Assembly: GCA_014155705.1 (NCBI GenBank)
Contig: JAAEKA010000303.1
Location: 1 to 34,599, forward strand
DNA from: Anaerolineae bacterium clx_CAG2
Lineage (GTDB): Bacteria; Chloroflexota; Anaerolineae; JAAEKA01
Direction: 5' to 3'
Length of the DNA: 34,599 bases
How positions within the stretch are numbered: position 1 is the stretch's first letter; the number at the start of each line of letters is the position of its first letter. Positions 8,040 to 15,398 of the stretch are shown here, one piece after another. The position numbers and the translations under genes are program-made. A model generated the notes under the pieces. It was not told the DNA's origin, did no database searches, and was given only the letters and a program-made list of their open reading frames with translations.

Positions 8040-9257
8040 ATGGACTTTCTCGTCTTCGCTCCCAACCCCTGGCGCGACCTGTGGCGCAACCGGCAGCAGA
8101 TCTTCAGCCGGCTGGCCGCACGCCATCGCGTGCTTTACGTGGAGCCGGCGCGCGTCAGTCTGTCCGGCTGGCGTCGCGGCCGCGTGACATGGGAGCAGGT
8201 GCGCCGGCCAGTCGTGGTGCAGGAGCAGCCCAACCTGTGGCTCTACCGCATCCCGGCCATCCTGCCCACCCGCGCCACCGGCGGCCTCTTCGACCGCGTT
8301 ACGGACCGCTTGCTGGCGATCCATTTGCGCCGCACCCTTCGGAAATTGTCAATGATCAGTGTTGAACGTTCAATTGTCCACGACGGACAGACCGTTGATA
8401 CTTGGCCATTGCTCTGGCTCTACCGCCCCACCCACTGGCGCTGGGCCGTCGCCAACTTCCCGCACAACCTGCTGGTGTATCACATCACCGACGACTACGC
8501 CGCCTTCGGCCACCTGAGCGATGCGCAGCGAACTGCGCTGTTGGCCGAGGAGCGCGAGCTTCTGGCCGCGGCCGATCTAACCATCGTCACCGCGCCCCGT
8601 TTGCTGGAACTCAAGGCCCCCTATGCCCGCCGCATCGAGCTAGTCCCCAACGGCGTGGATACAACGGCCTTCCGACGCGCCCTTGCCGTCCCGCGCCTAT
8701 CGACCCCCTCTGACCTGCCACCTGTCATCCGCCTCGGCTACAGCGGCCACGTCAGCAGCCGCCTGGACCTGCCCCTGCTGTGCAAGATCGCGCTGGCGCG
8801 ACCGGACTGGCAGTTTATGTTCGCGGGCAGCGAATGGGATGCTGGCTGCGTGCAGGAGTTGCAGTCATTGAAGGCGCTGCCCAACATCCACTTTCTGGGC
8901 CTGCTGCCGGTGGAGGAGGTGCCGTCTTTCATCGCCAGTTGCGACGTGTGTCTGATCCCCTACCGCGTCAACGATGAGACGCGCGCTATCAGTTCATTAA
9001 AGCTGTACGAATACCTGGCCGCGGGCAAGCCGGTGGTCAGCGCTTGCGTGCCAGCGGCTGAGGAGCATGCTGCGGTGGTGCGCATGGCCGATGGATCGGT
9101 TGGGGCGTGGGTGAGTCAGATCGAGGCTGCGCTGCTGGAGCGTGATGACCCATTGCAGGTAGCCGCGCGACAGGCGGTGGCAGAGCAAAATACGTGGGAA
9201 GAGCGCGTAGAACAGATTGAGTCGTTGTTGGCAGAGCTTCAAGGCAGCACAGCTTGA
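8040..9257 (+). CDS. Glycosyltransferase (TuaH-like / GT4-type)
   Basis: 405 residues from ATG 8040 (MDFLVFAPNPWRDLWRNRQQ). The frame is open further upstream, but that part overlaps the previous gene. The N-terminal phrase N-P-W-x-x-x-W-x-x-R-Q-Q-I-F-x-R-L-A followed by VLYVEP is typical of TuaH-like family members. The C-terminal half has RLGYSGHVSSRLDLPLL, WQFMFAGS, NIHFLGLLPVEEVPSFIASC, DVCLIPY and the motif SSLKLYEYLAAGKPVVS, where the Lys-Leu-Tyr-Glu-Tyr segment contains the nucleotide-binding Glu. Expected activity is sugar transfer from a nucleotide sugar during surface polysaccharide synthesis. Acceptor and donor cannot be told. It ends 127 bases before the convergent Nudix gene. Confidence 0.85.
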   Translation: MDFLVFAPNPWRDLWRNRQQIFSRLAARHRVLYVEPARVSLSGWRRGRVTWEQVRRPVVVQEQPNLWLYRIPAILPTRATGGLFDRVTDRLLAIHLRRTLRKLSMISVERSIVHDGQTVDTWPLLWLYRPTHWRWAVANFPHNLLVYHITDDYAAFGHLSDAQRTALLAEERELLAAADLTIVTAPRLLELKAPYARRIELVPNGVDTTAFRRALAVPRLSTPSDLPPVIRLGYSGHVSSRLDLPLLCKIALARPDWQFMFAGSEWDAGCVQELQSLKALPNIHFLGLLPVEEVPSFIASCDVCLIPYRVNDETRAISSLKLYEYLAAGKPVVSACVPAAEEHAAVVRMADGSVGAWVSQIEAALLERDDPLQVAARQAVAEQNTWEERVEQIESLLAELQGSTA

Positions 9258-9370
9258 AGCAGGTTCAAAGCGCACGCTGTTCCAGCTAGGGGCTATACCA
9301 GCAGCGGTGTGGGCATTGCGCAACCTCTTTCACGGGATGCCAATCACTGGGTGACAGCATGTCAAACTGA

Positions 9371-9386
9371 GACAGGCTCGCCTGTC
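9371..9386. repeat. Short hairpin between convergent genes
   Basis: GACAGG-CTCG-CCTGTC is a perfect 6-bp stem with a tetraloop. It overlaps the last bases of the Nudix gene and lies in the 127-base convergent gap. A terminator role for the rightward glycosyltransferase unit is possible, but there is no T-run. Confidence 0.35.
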
Positions 9387-9813
9387 AAACAGCCCGCTCC
9401 GCAGCACTTCTGATCATAGATCTGGTCTCCGCCAGCATCGGCAGGCGATCCAACTCATCCAGCCCTACCCAGCACGCGTCGGCAGCGTCATCGGCAGCCT
9501 GTAGCTCCCCGCTCACGTAGTAGGCCAGATAATCCAGCACCACATAGTGATAGCGCAACAGGCCCTCGTTGTCGCGCTGCCTGGGCTCGAATACCCCCAC
9601 CAGCGGGCCGACCTCGATTTCAACGCCACACTCCTCCAGCACCTCACGGCGCACACCTTCGGCCAGAGTCTCGCCCAACTCCAACATGCCGCCCGGCAGG
9701 CCCCACAGACCTCTGGCCGGTTCGCGGCCGCGCTGCACCAGCAATACCTGGCCGTCGCGCAGCACGATCGCCGCAACGCCTACGATGGGATGTTCGGGAT
9801 ATTCTCTTGCCAT
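9385..9813 (-). CDS. Nudix hydrolase
   Basis: 142 residues from ATG 9813. A complete Nudix box is present: G-x5-E-x7-R-E-V-L-E-E-C-G-V, starting at the Gly of GMLELGETLAEG and ending LEECGV, with the metal-binding REVLEE helix intact. The N-terminal strand VGVAAIVLRDGQVLLVQRGREP and the preceding GLWGLPGG are standard. It hydrolyses a nucleoside diphosphate linked to another moiety in the cytoplasm; the class resembles ADP-ribose/MutT-like housekeeping enzymes, but the substrate cannot be assigned. The frame continues upstream of ATG 9813 only out of phase. It is a single gene on the minus strand, convergent with the glycosyltransferases. Confidence 0.92.
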   Translation of the reverse strand: MAREYPEHPIVGVAAIVLRDGQVLLVQRGREPARGLWGLPGGMLELGETLAEGVRREVLEECGVEIEVGPLVGVFEPRQRDNEGLLRYHYVVLDYLAYYVSGELQAADDAADACWVGLDELDRLPMLAETRSMIRSAAERAV

Positions 9814-10055
9814 AGGACTCCTTAATCATCGGCTGGCCTGAGGTGCTGGCCAGCGTGCGAGGCAGCACTGTGGGTCCTGACGCCATAGACGCGAGAAAGC
9901 CGCCCGTCAGGACGGCCTTCTCTACCACACACCCACTATCGTCCACAATCTGCAGAAACTCACCACGCACCACATCTCATTCCACACGTACTATAATCGA
10001 TCAAACGCTTTCGTTCAGTATTCGGTCTTCCCAAGTCTTACGCGGGTTGAGACTC
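9814..10055. other. Non-coding stretch upstream of the Nudix gene, with an inverted repeat
   Basis: No convincing gene. GTCCTGACG (9874-9882) and CGTCAGGAC (9905-9913) form 9-bp arms, and CCGTC-AG-GACGG (9904-9915) is a nested small palindrome, so the Nudix leader could fold in two alternative ways. A TATAAT at 9992-9997 on the plus strand lacks a fitting -35; on the minus strand TATAGT (9995-9990) is a weak candidate -10 for the Nudix gene. Confidence 0.35.
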
Positions 10056-10097
10056 GGTCCAGAACCCCGGTTTTCACAAAAACAGGGGTTCTGGACC
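10056..10097. repeat. Long near-perfect inverted repeat upstream of DUF2721 gene
   Basis: Arms of 13 bp (10056-10068, GGTCCAGAACCCC, and 10085-10097) are perfect complements. After one G-A mismatch, a further 5 bp (GTTTT with AAAAC) pair, leaving a CACA tetraloop. A T-rich arm sits inside the stem, not after it, so this is more like a small repeat element or a cruciform than a terminator. It lies 30 bases before the promoter at 10127. Confidence 0.6.
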
Positions 10098-10126
10098 CTT
10101 GCATGAGCAGATTGATGCGCGGGTGC

Positions 10127-10155
10127 TTGGCAAGAAGGGCGGCAGGAAGTATAAT
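10127..10155 (+). promoter_or_regulatory. Strong sigma-70-type promoter of the DUF2721 gene
   Basis: TTGGCA (10127-10132), 17-bp spacer, perfect TATAAT (10150-10155). The transcript would begin near 10162, giving a leader of about 85 nt before ATG 10247. Confidence 0.7.
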
Positions 10156-10246
10156 CAAGCCCTGACCGTCGATCACGCCATCATTCAGAGTAGCCTGGTT
10201 GAAGTGATCGACTCGCTGCGTTTTGCTCTCGCCCCCTTCGTCAGCC

Positions 10247-10678
10247 ATGGACCTGAGTTTAACCACCCCCGCGCTCCTGTTTCCAGCAATTTCGCTGCTA
10301 TTGTTGGCCTACACCAACCGCTTCCTGACCCTGGCCAACCTGATTCGTGACCTGCACGCCAGGTATCGGGCCAATCCTGACCAGATTCTGCTCTGGCAGT
10401 TGCGCAGCCTGCGCTACCGCGTGCTGTTGATCAAGCACATGCAGGGCTTCGGCGTGGCCAGCCTGTTGCTGTGCGTAGTCTCCATGTTCGCCCTGTTCGT
10501 GGACTGGCAACTGGCCGGCAAGATCATTTTTGGTGTGGCCCTGCTGCTGATGGTAGTCTCGCTGGCCTTGTCGCTGCGCGAGATCCAGGTCTCCGTGGAT
10601 GCGCTCAACCTGCGCCTGAGCGACATCGAGGAGCTCGCTGAGCAGTCCATCATCAAAACACCGCTCGGGCCGGTCTGA
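10247..10678 (+). CDS. DUF2721 family membrane protein
   Basis: 143 residues from ATG 10247 (MDLSLTTPALLFPAISLLLL). Features of DUF2721 are clear: an N-terminal helix ending AYTNRFLTLANLIRDLH, a central cationic amphipathic segment LLWQLRSLRYRVLLIKHMQ, two membrane helices (GVASLLLCVVSMFALFV and KIIFGVALLLMVVSLAL), and a terminal SLREIQVSVDALNLRLSDIEE coiled-coil-like helix. The function of the family is unknown; it is an integral membrane protein of the cytoplasmic membrane. An ATG eight codons upstream is in frame but would spoil the N-terminus. The last six residues and the TGA are encoded by a REP-like repeat (10661-10695), so the natural C-terminus has been replaced. The gene is driven by the promoter at 10127-10155. 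Confidence 0.85.
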   Translation: MDLSLTTPALLFPAISLLLLAYTNRFLTLANLIRDLHARYRANPDQILLWQLRSLRYRVLLIKHMQGFGVASLLLCVVSMFALFVDWQLAGKIIFGVALLLMVVSLALSLREIQVSVDALNLRLSDIEELAEQSIIKTPLGPV

Positions 10679-10738
10679 GCGCAGCCACCGAGCCCGCATT
10701 TCACACCACCGCTCGGGCCGGTCTCCTGACCGAGCCCG
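10661..10738. repeat. Two copies of a REP-like hairpin repeat
   Basis: Copy B (10711-10738) is 28 bp, begins GCTCGGGCCGGTC and ends GACCGAGCCCG; the halves pair as a 10-bp stem with a single bulged base and a TCCT loop. The same 28 bp occur without change at 28271-28298. Copy A (about 10661-10695) has the same outer arms but a different centre, and it overlaps the end of the DUF2721 gene, supplying its stop codon. Confidence 0.7.
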
Positions 10739-10752
10739 GTTTGACCAAATCC

Positions 10753-12009
10753 ATGCTCCTCCACCTCTCCGACAACGACCAAGCCTTGTTAGCCGGCGCC
10801 GACGGCCCGGCCCCCCAGCTTGCCATGCGCATCCTCACTCGTATGGCCGAGCTGTGGCGCGCGTCCACTCTGCTGGACATCGCCGGCGCCCACATCGACA
10901 GCACCATCTACATCGGCGAGGCCGGCCTGGAATACGCCGAACGCCTGGCCGGGCTGGGCGCCCGCGTGCGCGTCCCCACCACGCTCAACGTCAGCGGCCT
11001 GGACGAGCAGCACTGGCAGGAGTGGCCGGTGCCGGCCGGCTGGGCCGAGAAAGCCTACCGCCAAATGGCGGCCTACCAGAGCATGGGCGCCAATCCTACC
11101 TGGACCTGCGCGCCCTATCAGACCGAATGGCGGCCCGGCTTCGGCCAACAGATCGCCTGGGGCGAGTCCAACGCCATCGTCTTCGCCAACTCAGTGCTGG
11201 GCGCGCGCACCGAGCGCTATCCTGACCTACTGGACATCTGCTGCGCCATCACCGGGCGCGCCCCGGCTGTCGGCCTGCACTTAGCCGAAAACCGGGCTGG
11301 CCAGGTGTTATTCCGCCTGGTCGACGTGCCCGCGGCCGTTCAGACCGACGACACCTTCTATCCGGTGTTGGGCCATCTGCTGGGCCAGGTCTGCGGTGAC
11401 CGCATCCCGGTGATCGATGGTCTGGAGGTCGCGCCCAACGAGGACCAGCTCAAGGCGCTGGGCGCGGCCGCGGCCAGCTCAGGCGCAGTGGCCCTGTTTC
11501 ACCTGGTCGGCGTCACGCCTGAGGCCCCGACGCTGGACGCCGCCCTGCACAGCCGCGAGCCGCAACAGGTCGTGGACGTGGATATGGGCGCCCTGCGTCG
11601 CGCCCGCGCCGCGCTAACCACCGCCGACGGCGACCGGCTGGACATGGTGGTGCTGGGCAGCCCGCACTTTTCGCTGGCCGAGTTCCGCCAGTTGGCGCCG
11701 CTGCTGGCCGGCCAGCGCGTCTATCCGGGCGTGCAGTTTCTGGTCACCTCCGGCCGCGGCATGGCTTTGCTGGCCCGCCAGGCCGGCCATCTCGAGGCGC
11801 TGGAGCAGTTCGGCGGCAAGCTGACCGTGGACACCTGCATCCTCGCCTCGCCCATGCTGCCGTCCGAGGTCAAGCTGCTGATGACCAACTCGGCCAAGTA
11901 CGCCTACTACGCGCCGGGCATGCTCAGCACGCGCGTCACCTTCGGCAGCCTCGCCGACTGCGTGCGTTCGGCCGTGGCCGGCCGGGTCGTGCGCCAGGAG
12001 GGCTGGTGA
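10753..12009 (+). CDS. Aconitase X catalytic (large) subunit, DUF521
   Basis: 418 residues from ATG 10753; a TTG four codons earlier is in frame but lies against the repeat. It has the AcnX signatures: TLNVSGLD (77-84), MGANPTWTCAPYQ (111-123), the ESNAIVFANSVLGARTERYP block (138-157), DICCAITGRAP (161-171), GSPHFSLAE (302-310) and VDTCILASP (359-367). C119, C163/C164 and C362 are the likely Fe-S ligands by comparison with the family. AcnX enzymes are cytoplasmic hydro-lyases; characterised ones are bacterial cis-3-hydroxy-L-proline dehydratase and archaeal phosphomevalonate dehydratase, and I cannot tell which applies. The partner subunit follows after one base, coupled through AGGAGG near the end of this gene. 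Confidence 0.88.
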   Translation: MLLHLSDNDQALLAGADGPAPQLAMRILTRMAELWRASTLLDIAGAHIDSTIYIGEAGLEYAERLAGLGARVRVPTTLNVSGLDEQHWQEWPVPAGWAEKAYRQMAAYQSMGANPTWTCAPYQTEWRPGFGQQIAWGESNAIVFANSVLGARTERYPDLLDICCAITGRAPAVGLHLAENRAGQVLFRLVDVPAAVQTDDTFYPVLGHLLGQVCGDRIPVIDGLEVAPNEDQLKALGAAAASSGAVALFHLVGVTPEAPTLDAALHSREPQQVVDVDMGALRRARAALTTADGDRLDMVVLGSPHFSLAEFRQLAPLLAGQRVYPGVQFLVTSGRGMALLARQAGHLEALEQFGGKLTVDTCILASPMLPSEVKLLMTNSAKYAYYAPGMLSTRVTFGSLADCVRSAVAGRVVRQEGW

Positions 12010-12010
12010 G

Positions 12011-12958
12011 ATGAGCAAAGTCCTTCACGGCCAAGCGGTGATCCCCGGCCGGGCTGCCGCACCGGCGCTGGCAGCCAACGAGCCGCTCAGCTTCTGGGGC
12101 GGCTACGACTACACGACCGGCGAGATCATCGACCGGCGCCATCCACTGTCGGGCCAGATCGCCGCCGGACGCGTGCTGTGCCTGCCCTTTACGCGCGGCT
12201 CCAGCACCACCACCGCCGTAGTGCTGGAGGCGGTCAAGGCCGGCACCGCGCCGGCGGCGATCATCACCACCGGCGTGGACACTTTCTTCGCCCTGGCATC
12301 GATCGTGGCTGACGAGATGTACGGCCAGCCCGTGCCGCTCCTTGCATTGCCGCCGGAAGATTTCGCCCGGCTGCGCAGCGGCGACTGGATCACCCTGAAC
12401 GGCGATGGAGTGCTCATGGTTCGGCCACGCCCTAACGACAACACCTTCTGGATCAGCGAGCGCTTGCTGGCTGGCGAGTACCCCGGCCACTGGGATGACA
12501 CAGTGGCCCGCCAGCGCCTGCAAGCCTACCTCGACAGCGGTGTCACCTGTTTCATCGATCTGACCCAAGAGGGCGAGTTGGTTCCCTATCAGGACCTGCT
12601 GCCCGATCACGGGCTTGCAGGCCGGCGCATCGTCTACCAGCGCATGGCCATCCGCGACCTGAGCGTGCCTCGCTCGCCGGAGTTCATGGCGGCTACCCTG
12701 GACAAGATCGACCAGGCGATGGATGCTGGTCACACCGTCTACATCCATTGCTGGGGCGGGGTCGGGCGCACCGGCACGGTGGTCGGCTGCCACCTGGTGC
12801 GGCATGGCATGGGCGGCGACCAGGCCCTGGCCGAGATCGCCCGCCACTGGCAGACGGTGGAGAAACGCACACGCCACGCTCGCTCGCCGGAGACGCCGGA
12901 GCAGATGGCTTACGTTCGGCTGTGGGCTGGCTACGACCGTCCACGGCTAGTCTCGTAA
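12011..12958 (+). CDS. Aconitase X small subunit (DUF126 swivel domain) fused to a protein-tyrosine-phosphatase domain
   Basis: 315 residues from ATG 12011, with AGGAGG eight bases upstream. Residues 1-137 are a DUF126 swivel domain: HGQAVIPGRAAAPAL, SGQIAAGRVLCLPFTRGSST, TAPAAIITTGVD, GDWITLNGDGVLMV. Residues 138-315 are a separate domain of the cysteine phosphatase superfamily: FWISERLLAGEYPG, SGVTCFIDLTQEGEL, a likely general acid in IRDLSVP (D216), the P-loop HCWGGVGRTG with Cys247 and Arg253 (C-x5-R), and the SPETPEQMAYVRLW ending typical of dual-specificity-like phosphatases. The frame is unbroken through the joint and codon usage does not change, so this looks like a real fusion. The swivel part should complete the AcnX active site; the phosphatase may act on a phosphorylated substrate or product. 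Free PTPs of this subtype are known, but I know of no such fusion. Confidence 0.82.
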   Translation: MSKVLHGQAVIPGRAAAPALAANEPLSFWGGYDYTTGEIIDRRHPLSGQIAAGRVLCLPFTRGSSTTTAVVLEAVKAGTAPAAIITTGVDTFFALASIVADEMYGQPVPLLALPPEDFARLRSGDWITLNGDGVLMVRPRPNDNTFWISERLLAGEYPGHWDDTVARQRLQAYLDSGVTCFIDLTQEGELVPYQDLLPDHGLAGRRIVYQRMAIRDLSVPRSPEFMAATLDKIDQAMDAGHTVYIHCWGGVGRTGTVVGCHLVRHGMGGDQALAEIARHWQTVEKRTRHARSPETPEQMAYVRLWAGYDRPRLVS

Positions 12959-12974
12959 TGCATAAGGAGTACCT

Positions 12975-13044
12975 CGCAACCCGGAATTTCGGAAACGACT
13001 CCCACCTTTCCGGGTTACGAGTTACTCGTTACGTTTCACGCATC
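12975..13044. repeat. Inverted repeat followed by two heptamer repeat units
   Basis: AACCCGGAA (12978-12986) pairs with TTCCGGGTT (13008-13016), extended by CG/CG after one mismatch. It is followed by ACGTTTC and ACGCATC (13031-13044), reverse-complement units of the heptamer family that forms arrays at 29132, 32228 and 32801. It lies downstream of the AcnX operon and may act as its terminator, but no T-run follows. Confidence 0.45.
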
Positions 13045-13070
13045 ATCCACGAGTTCCCTGACAATCGCCC

Positions 13071-13895
13071 ATGGCATCAGCAATCCCTCAAACCTGGAAC
13101 CCCGACCAATACGCCCGCACTGCTGCGTTCGTGCCGGCGCTGGGCCTGCCGGTGCTGGAACTGCTCGCCCCCCAGCCCGGCGAGCGCATCCTCGATCTGG
13201 GCTGCGGCGACGGCGCGCTGACCGAGAAGCTGGCCGTGCTGGGCTGCCAGGTGGTCGGCGTGGACAGCAGCCCGGCGCAGGTGGCCGCCGCCCAGGCGCG
13301 CGGTCTGGACGCGCGCGTCGTCGATGCGCACCACCTGTCCTTCGACGCCGAGTTCGACGCCGTCTTCAGCAACGCGGCCTTGCATTGGATGCCCCAGCCG
13401 GACGCGGTGCTCGCGGGCGTGTGGCGTGCGTTGGAGCCGGGCGGCCGTTTCGTGGGCGAGATGGGTGGCGCGGGCAACATTGCAACCGTGCAGGAGGCTC
13501 TGCAGACGGTGTTAGCCCACCGCAGCGGCAATCTCCAGCAGATCAGCCCGTGGTACTTTCCTGGCGCGGCGGAGTACCGGCAGAAGTTGGAGGCGGCCGG
13601 TTTTGTCGTGCTGTCCATCGAACAGTTTGCCCGCCCTACCCCACTGCCCGGCGATGTCGGCGACTGGCTGGAGACTTTTGCCGGCAGCTTTCTGAGCCTT
13701 GTCCCTGACGACGAACGCTGCCAATTGATCGCTGAACTGCGCGATCTGCTGCGCCCCAGGTTGATGAACACCGTCGGCGTATGGGTGCTGGACTACGTGC
13801 GGCTGCGCTTTGCGACTAGCAAGCCCTGGAGCGCCGCCGACGAGCACGCCTACGCGGTCATGCTGGCGGACATTGCCCAGGCGGCCGCGGTGTAA
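13071..13895 (+). CDS. Class I SAM-dependent methyltransferase (trans-aconitate-methyltransferase-like)
   Basis: 274 residues from ATG 13071. Motif I is ERILDLGCGDGALT (about 41-54), motif II VVGVDSS with the ribose-binding Asp, then RVVDAHHLSF and the FDAVFSNAALHWMPQPDAVLAG segment that is typical of Tam-like methyltransferases, followed by ALEPGGRFVGEMGGAGN. It uses S-adenosylmethionine; the acceptor is unknown. The family includes trans-aconitate 2-methyltransferase, but many members with this layout methylate other small acids or cofactors. It lies 112 bases after the AcnX small subunit, separated by a hairpin, so an operon with AcnX is not shown. The C-terminal 100 residues are mainly helical and carry no recognisable extra domain. 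Confidence 0.85.
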   Translation: MASAIPQTWNPDQYARTAAFVPALGLPVLELLAPQPGERILDLGCGDGALTEKLAVLGCQVVGVDSSPAQVAAAQARGLDARVVDAHHLSFDAEFDAVFSNAALHWMPQPDAVLAGVWRALEPGGRFVGEMGGAGNIATVQEALQTVLAHRSGNLQQISPWYFPGAAEYRQKLEAAGFVVLSIEQFARPTPLPGDVGDWLETFAGSFLSLVPDDERCQLIAELRDLLRPRLMNTVGVWVLDYVRLRFATSKPWSAADEHAYAVMLADIAQAAAV

Positions 13896-13910
13896 TCTGA
13901 TCACACAAGA

Positions 13911-13974
13911 GTTCGAAAGTCACCGCCGTGGGGATACAATGGCGCTTTCGCCCCAAAACTGCGCCTTTTCGAAC
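13911..13974 (+). promoter_or_regulatory. Promoter-like region with flanking inverted repeat before the aldo/keto reductase gene
   Basis: TACAAT (13935-13940) is a candidate -10; the hexamer 17 bp upstream (TTCGAA) is a poor -35. GTTCGAAA (13911-13918) and TTTCGAAC (13967-13974) are perfect 8-bp inverted arms on either side, so a repressor or activator bridging the promoter is possible. Confidence 0.35.
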
Positions 13975-14025
13975 GCGGCGGCGACTTCCGAACTCTCCAG
14001 TTGAGCGAAACGAGGAGTTGAAACC

Positions 14026-14838
14026 ATGCGCATGGTCACCCTGTACGATGGCACGCCCGTGCCGGTGATGGGCCTGGGAACCTGGGCCATGGGGGGCCGC
14101 AGCCGGCCCGATCCGGCGCAGGACCAGCGCGCGCTGCAGGCGTTGGCGGATGCCTTCGCCATCGGCTACACCCACATCGACACCGCCGAGATGTACGCCA
14201 ACGGCCACGCCGAGGAACTGGTCGGGCAGGCGCTGCGCGGCCTGGATCGGCGACGCTTCTTCCTCACCACCAAGGTGCGGCCGCCCAACCTGAGCTATCG
14301 CCGCACGCTGCAATCCATCGACGGATCGCTGCGCCGCCTGGGCGTGGAGCAGATCGACCTCTTCCTGATCCACTGGCGCGACCAGACGCCGCTGGCCGAA
14401 ACCTTCCGCGCGCTCAACGAAGCCGTGCGGGCCGGCAAGCTGCGCTACCTGGGCGTCAGCAATTTCGATCTGGCTGAGCTGCAAGAGGCGCAGGCCCTCA
14501 GCGAGACGCCCATTGTCACCAACCAGGTACCCTACAGCGTGGCGACCCGCAGCTACGTGCGCAACGGGGTGATCCCCTATTGCCAGCAGCACGGCATCGT
14601 GGTCACGGCCTACTCGCCGGTGGAAGAGGGACGGCTGCGGGTCCAGTCGGTATTGACCGCGATCGCGGCCGAGCACAAAGCGACCCCCTATCAAATCGCG
14701 CTGGCCTGGCTGGCGCAACAGCCGTGGGTGATCACCATCCCCATGTCGCACAACCCGGAGCACCTGCGGCAGAACTGGGATGCGGCAGCGATCGAGCTGA
14801 CTCCGGAGCAGATGGCCCGCCTGGATGGGCTGGCGTAA
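14026..14838 (+). CDS. Aldo/keto reductase
   Basis: 270 residues from ATG 14026, with GAGGAG nine bases upstream. The fold is the AKR TIM barrel. The catalytic tetrad is visible: Asp in HIDTAEMY, Tyr in the same motif (AEMYANG), Lys in LTTKVRPP and His in DLFLIHWRD. Further marks are the N-terminal MGLGTWAMGG and the LGVSNFDLAELQEA block. The NADP-binding end is reduced to IPMSHNPEHLRQNWDAA, where most members have I-P-K-S/G, so the Lys that contacts the 2'-phosphate of NADP is replaced by Met; cofactor use may differ. It reduces aldehydes or ketones, or oxidises the alcohol; the substrate is unknown. A neighbouring monooxygenase-like gene follows, but they are separated by a repeat. Confidence 0.9.
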   Translation: MRMVTLYDGTPVPVMGLGTWAMGGRSRPDPAQDQRALQALADAFAIGYTHIDTAEMYANGHAEELVGQALRGLDRRRFFLTTKVRPPNLSYRRTLQSIDGSLRRLGVEQIDLFLIHWRDQTPLAETFRALNEAVRAGKLRYLGVSNFDLAELQEAQALSETPIVTNQVPYSVATRSYVRNGVIPYCQQHGIVVTAYSPVEEGRLRVQSVLTAIAAEHKATPYQIALAWLAQQPWVITIPMSHNPEHLRQNWDAAAIELTPEQMARLDGLA

Positions 14839-14932
14839 AGACGAGCCGCACACGCGCGCATCAGCCTTGCGCGAATAGTCTACCTGATTCGTTCAACGTG
14901 TATTGCAGAGGCCAGCCAAGTCGCTTGCTTCC

Positions 14933-15016
14933 ACGCAAGACGAGTCTGAATCTGTACAAACTCAGAAATCATCGCCCAACGAGAAAAACCCGGTTTATGA
15001 CCGGCCGGCTGAGTAA
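14933..15016 (+). repeat. Dispersed repeat, copy 1
   Basis: This stretch and 18225-18300 (opposite strand) are diverged copies of one element of about 80 bp. The best conserved part reads GAAAAACCCGGTTT followed by TGAC and CCGGCTGAGTA. Both copies would encode the phrase K-T-R-F-x-T-x-R-L-S, showing that reading frames through it are products of the repeat, not genes. The ATG at 14997, in frame with the next gene, lies in the repeat and is rejected as a start. Confidence 0.55.
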
Positions 15017-15029
15017 CCACAAATTGCTC

Positions 15030-15368
15030 ATGTATTGCACGTCTTTCATCTGGGAACCTGGCAGCTACGATGCCGAGTTCCATCAACTCAACGCTGCCAT
15101 TGACCAGGTGGCCCAGTCTCTGCCCGGTTTTCTCGGCGCGGAGTCATGGCAGTCGGCAGATGGCACGCGCCGGTGCGCCAGCTATTACTGGGCAGACCTT
15201 GCCACCCTGCAAGCCTTCGCAGTCCACCCAGCCCACCTGGAGGCGAAACGGCAATACAGCCGTTGGTACAACGGGTATCACATCGTTGTCTCGGAGATCG
15301 TGCGGTCGTATGGTGATGGCGCCTTTCCGCACATCACTCCCAATGAGCGCAGGCGCCTGGTAGCCTGA
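15030..15368 (+). CDS. Antibiotic-biosynthesis-monooxygenase (ABM) domain protein
   Basis: 112 residues from ATG 15030 (MYCTSFIWEPGSYDAEFHQL). The frame is open for a long way upstream, but that part crosses a repeat and the previous gene, and the ABM fold begins exactly at MYCTSF. Family traits: first beta strand with Y-x-x-S-F-x-x-x-P-G, helix AEFHQLNAAIDQVAQSLPGFLGAESW, strand CASYYWADLATLQAF and the HPAHLEAKRQYSRWYNGYHIVVSEI ending. ABM proteins are small dimeric ferredoxin-like folds; some oxidise quinones or degrade haem, and many have no known reaction. No SD is obvious (GAG at 15011 only), so the exact start is moderately sure. Nothing ties it functionally to the aldo/keto reductase beyond proximity. 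Confidence 0.72.
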   Translation: MYCTSFIWEPGSYDAEFHQLNAAIDQVAQSLPGFLGAESWQSADGTRRCASYYWADLATLQAFAVHPAHLEAKRQYSRWYNGYHIVVSEIVRSYGDGAFPHITPNERRRLVA

Positions 15369-15398
15369 CAAGGCATGCAAGCCGAGGGTAGCGAAACC

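Noticed and set aside
9644-9973. 109-codon ORF overlapping the Nudix gene start
   Set aside because: It runs out of phase through the Nudix gene and its leader hairpin; the Nudix box is in the other frame.
11936-12877. 313-codon antisense frame over the AcnX small subunit-phosphatase fusion
   Set aside because: Shadow of a gene with a P-loop and swivel signatures; no independent evidence.
13071-13895. Functional link of the trans-aconitate-methyltransferase-like gene with aconitase X
   Set aside because: Tempting because of the names, but AcnX does not make aconitate in known cases, and a hairpin and 112 bases separate the genes.
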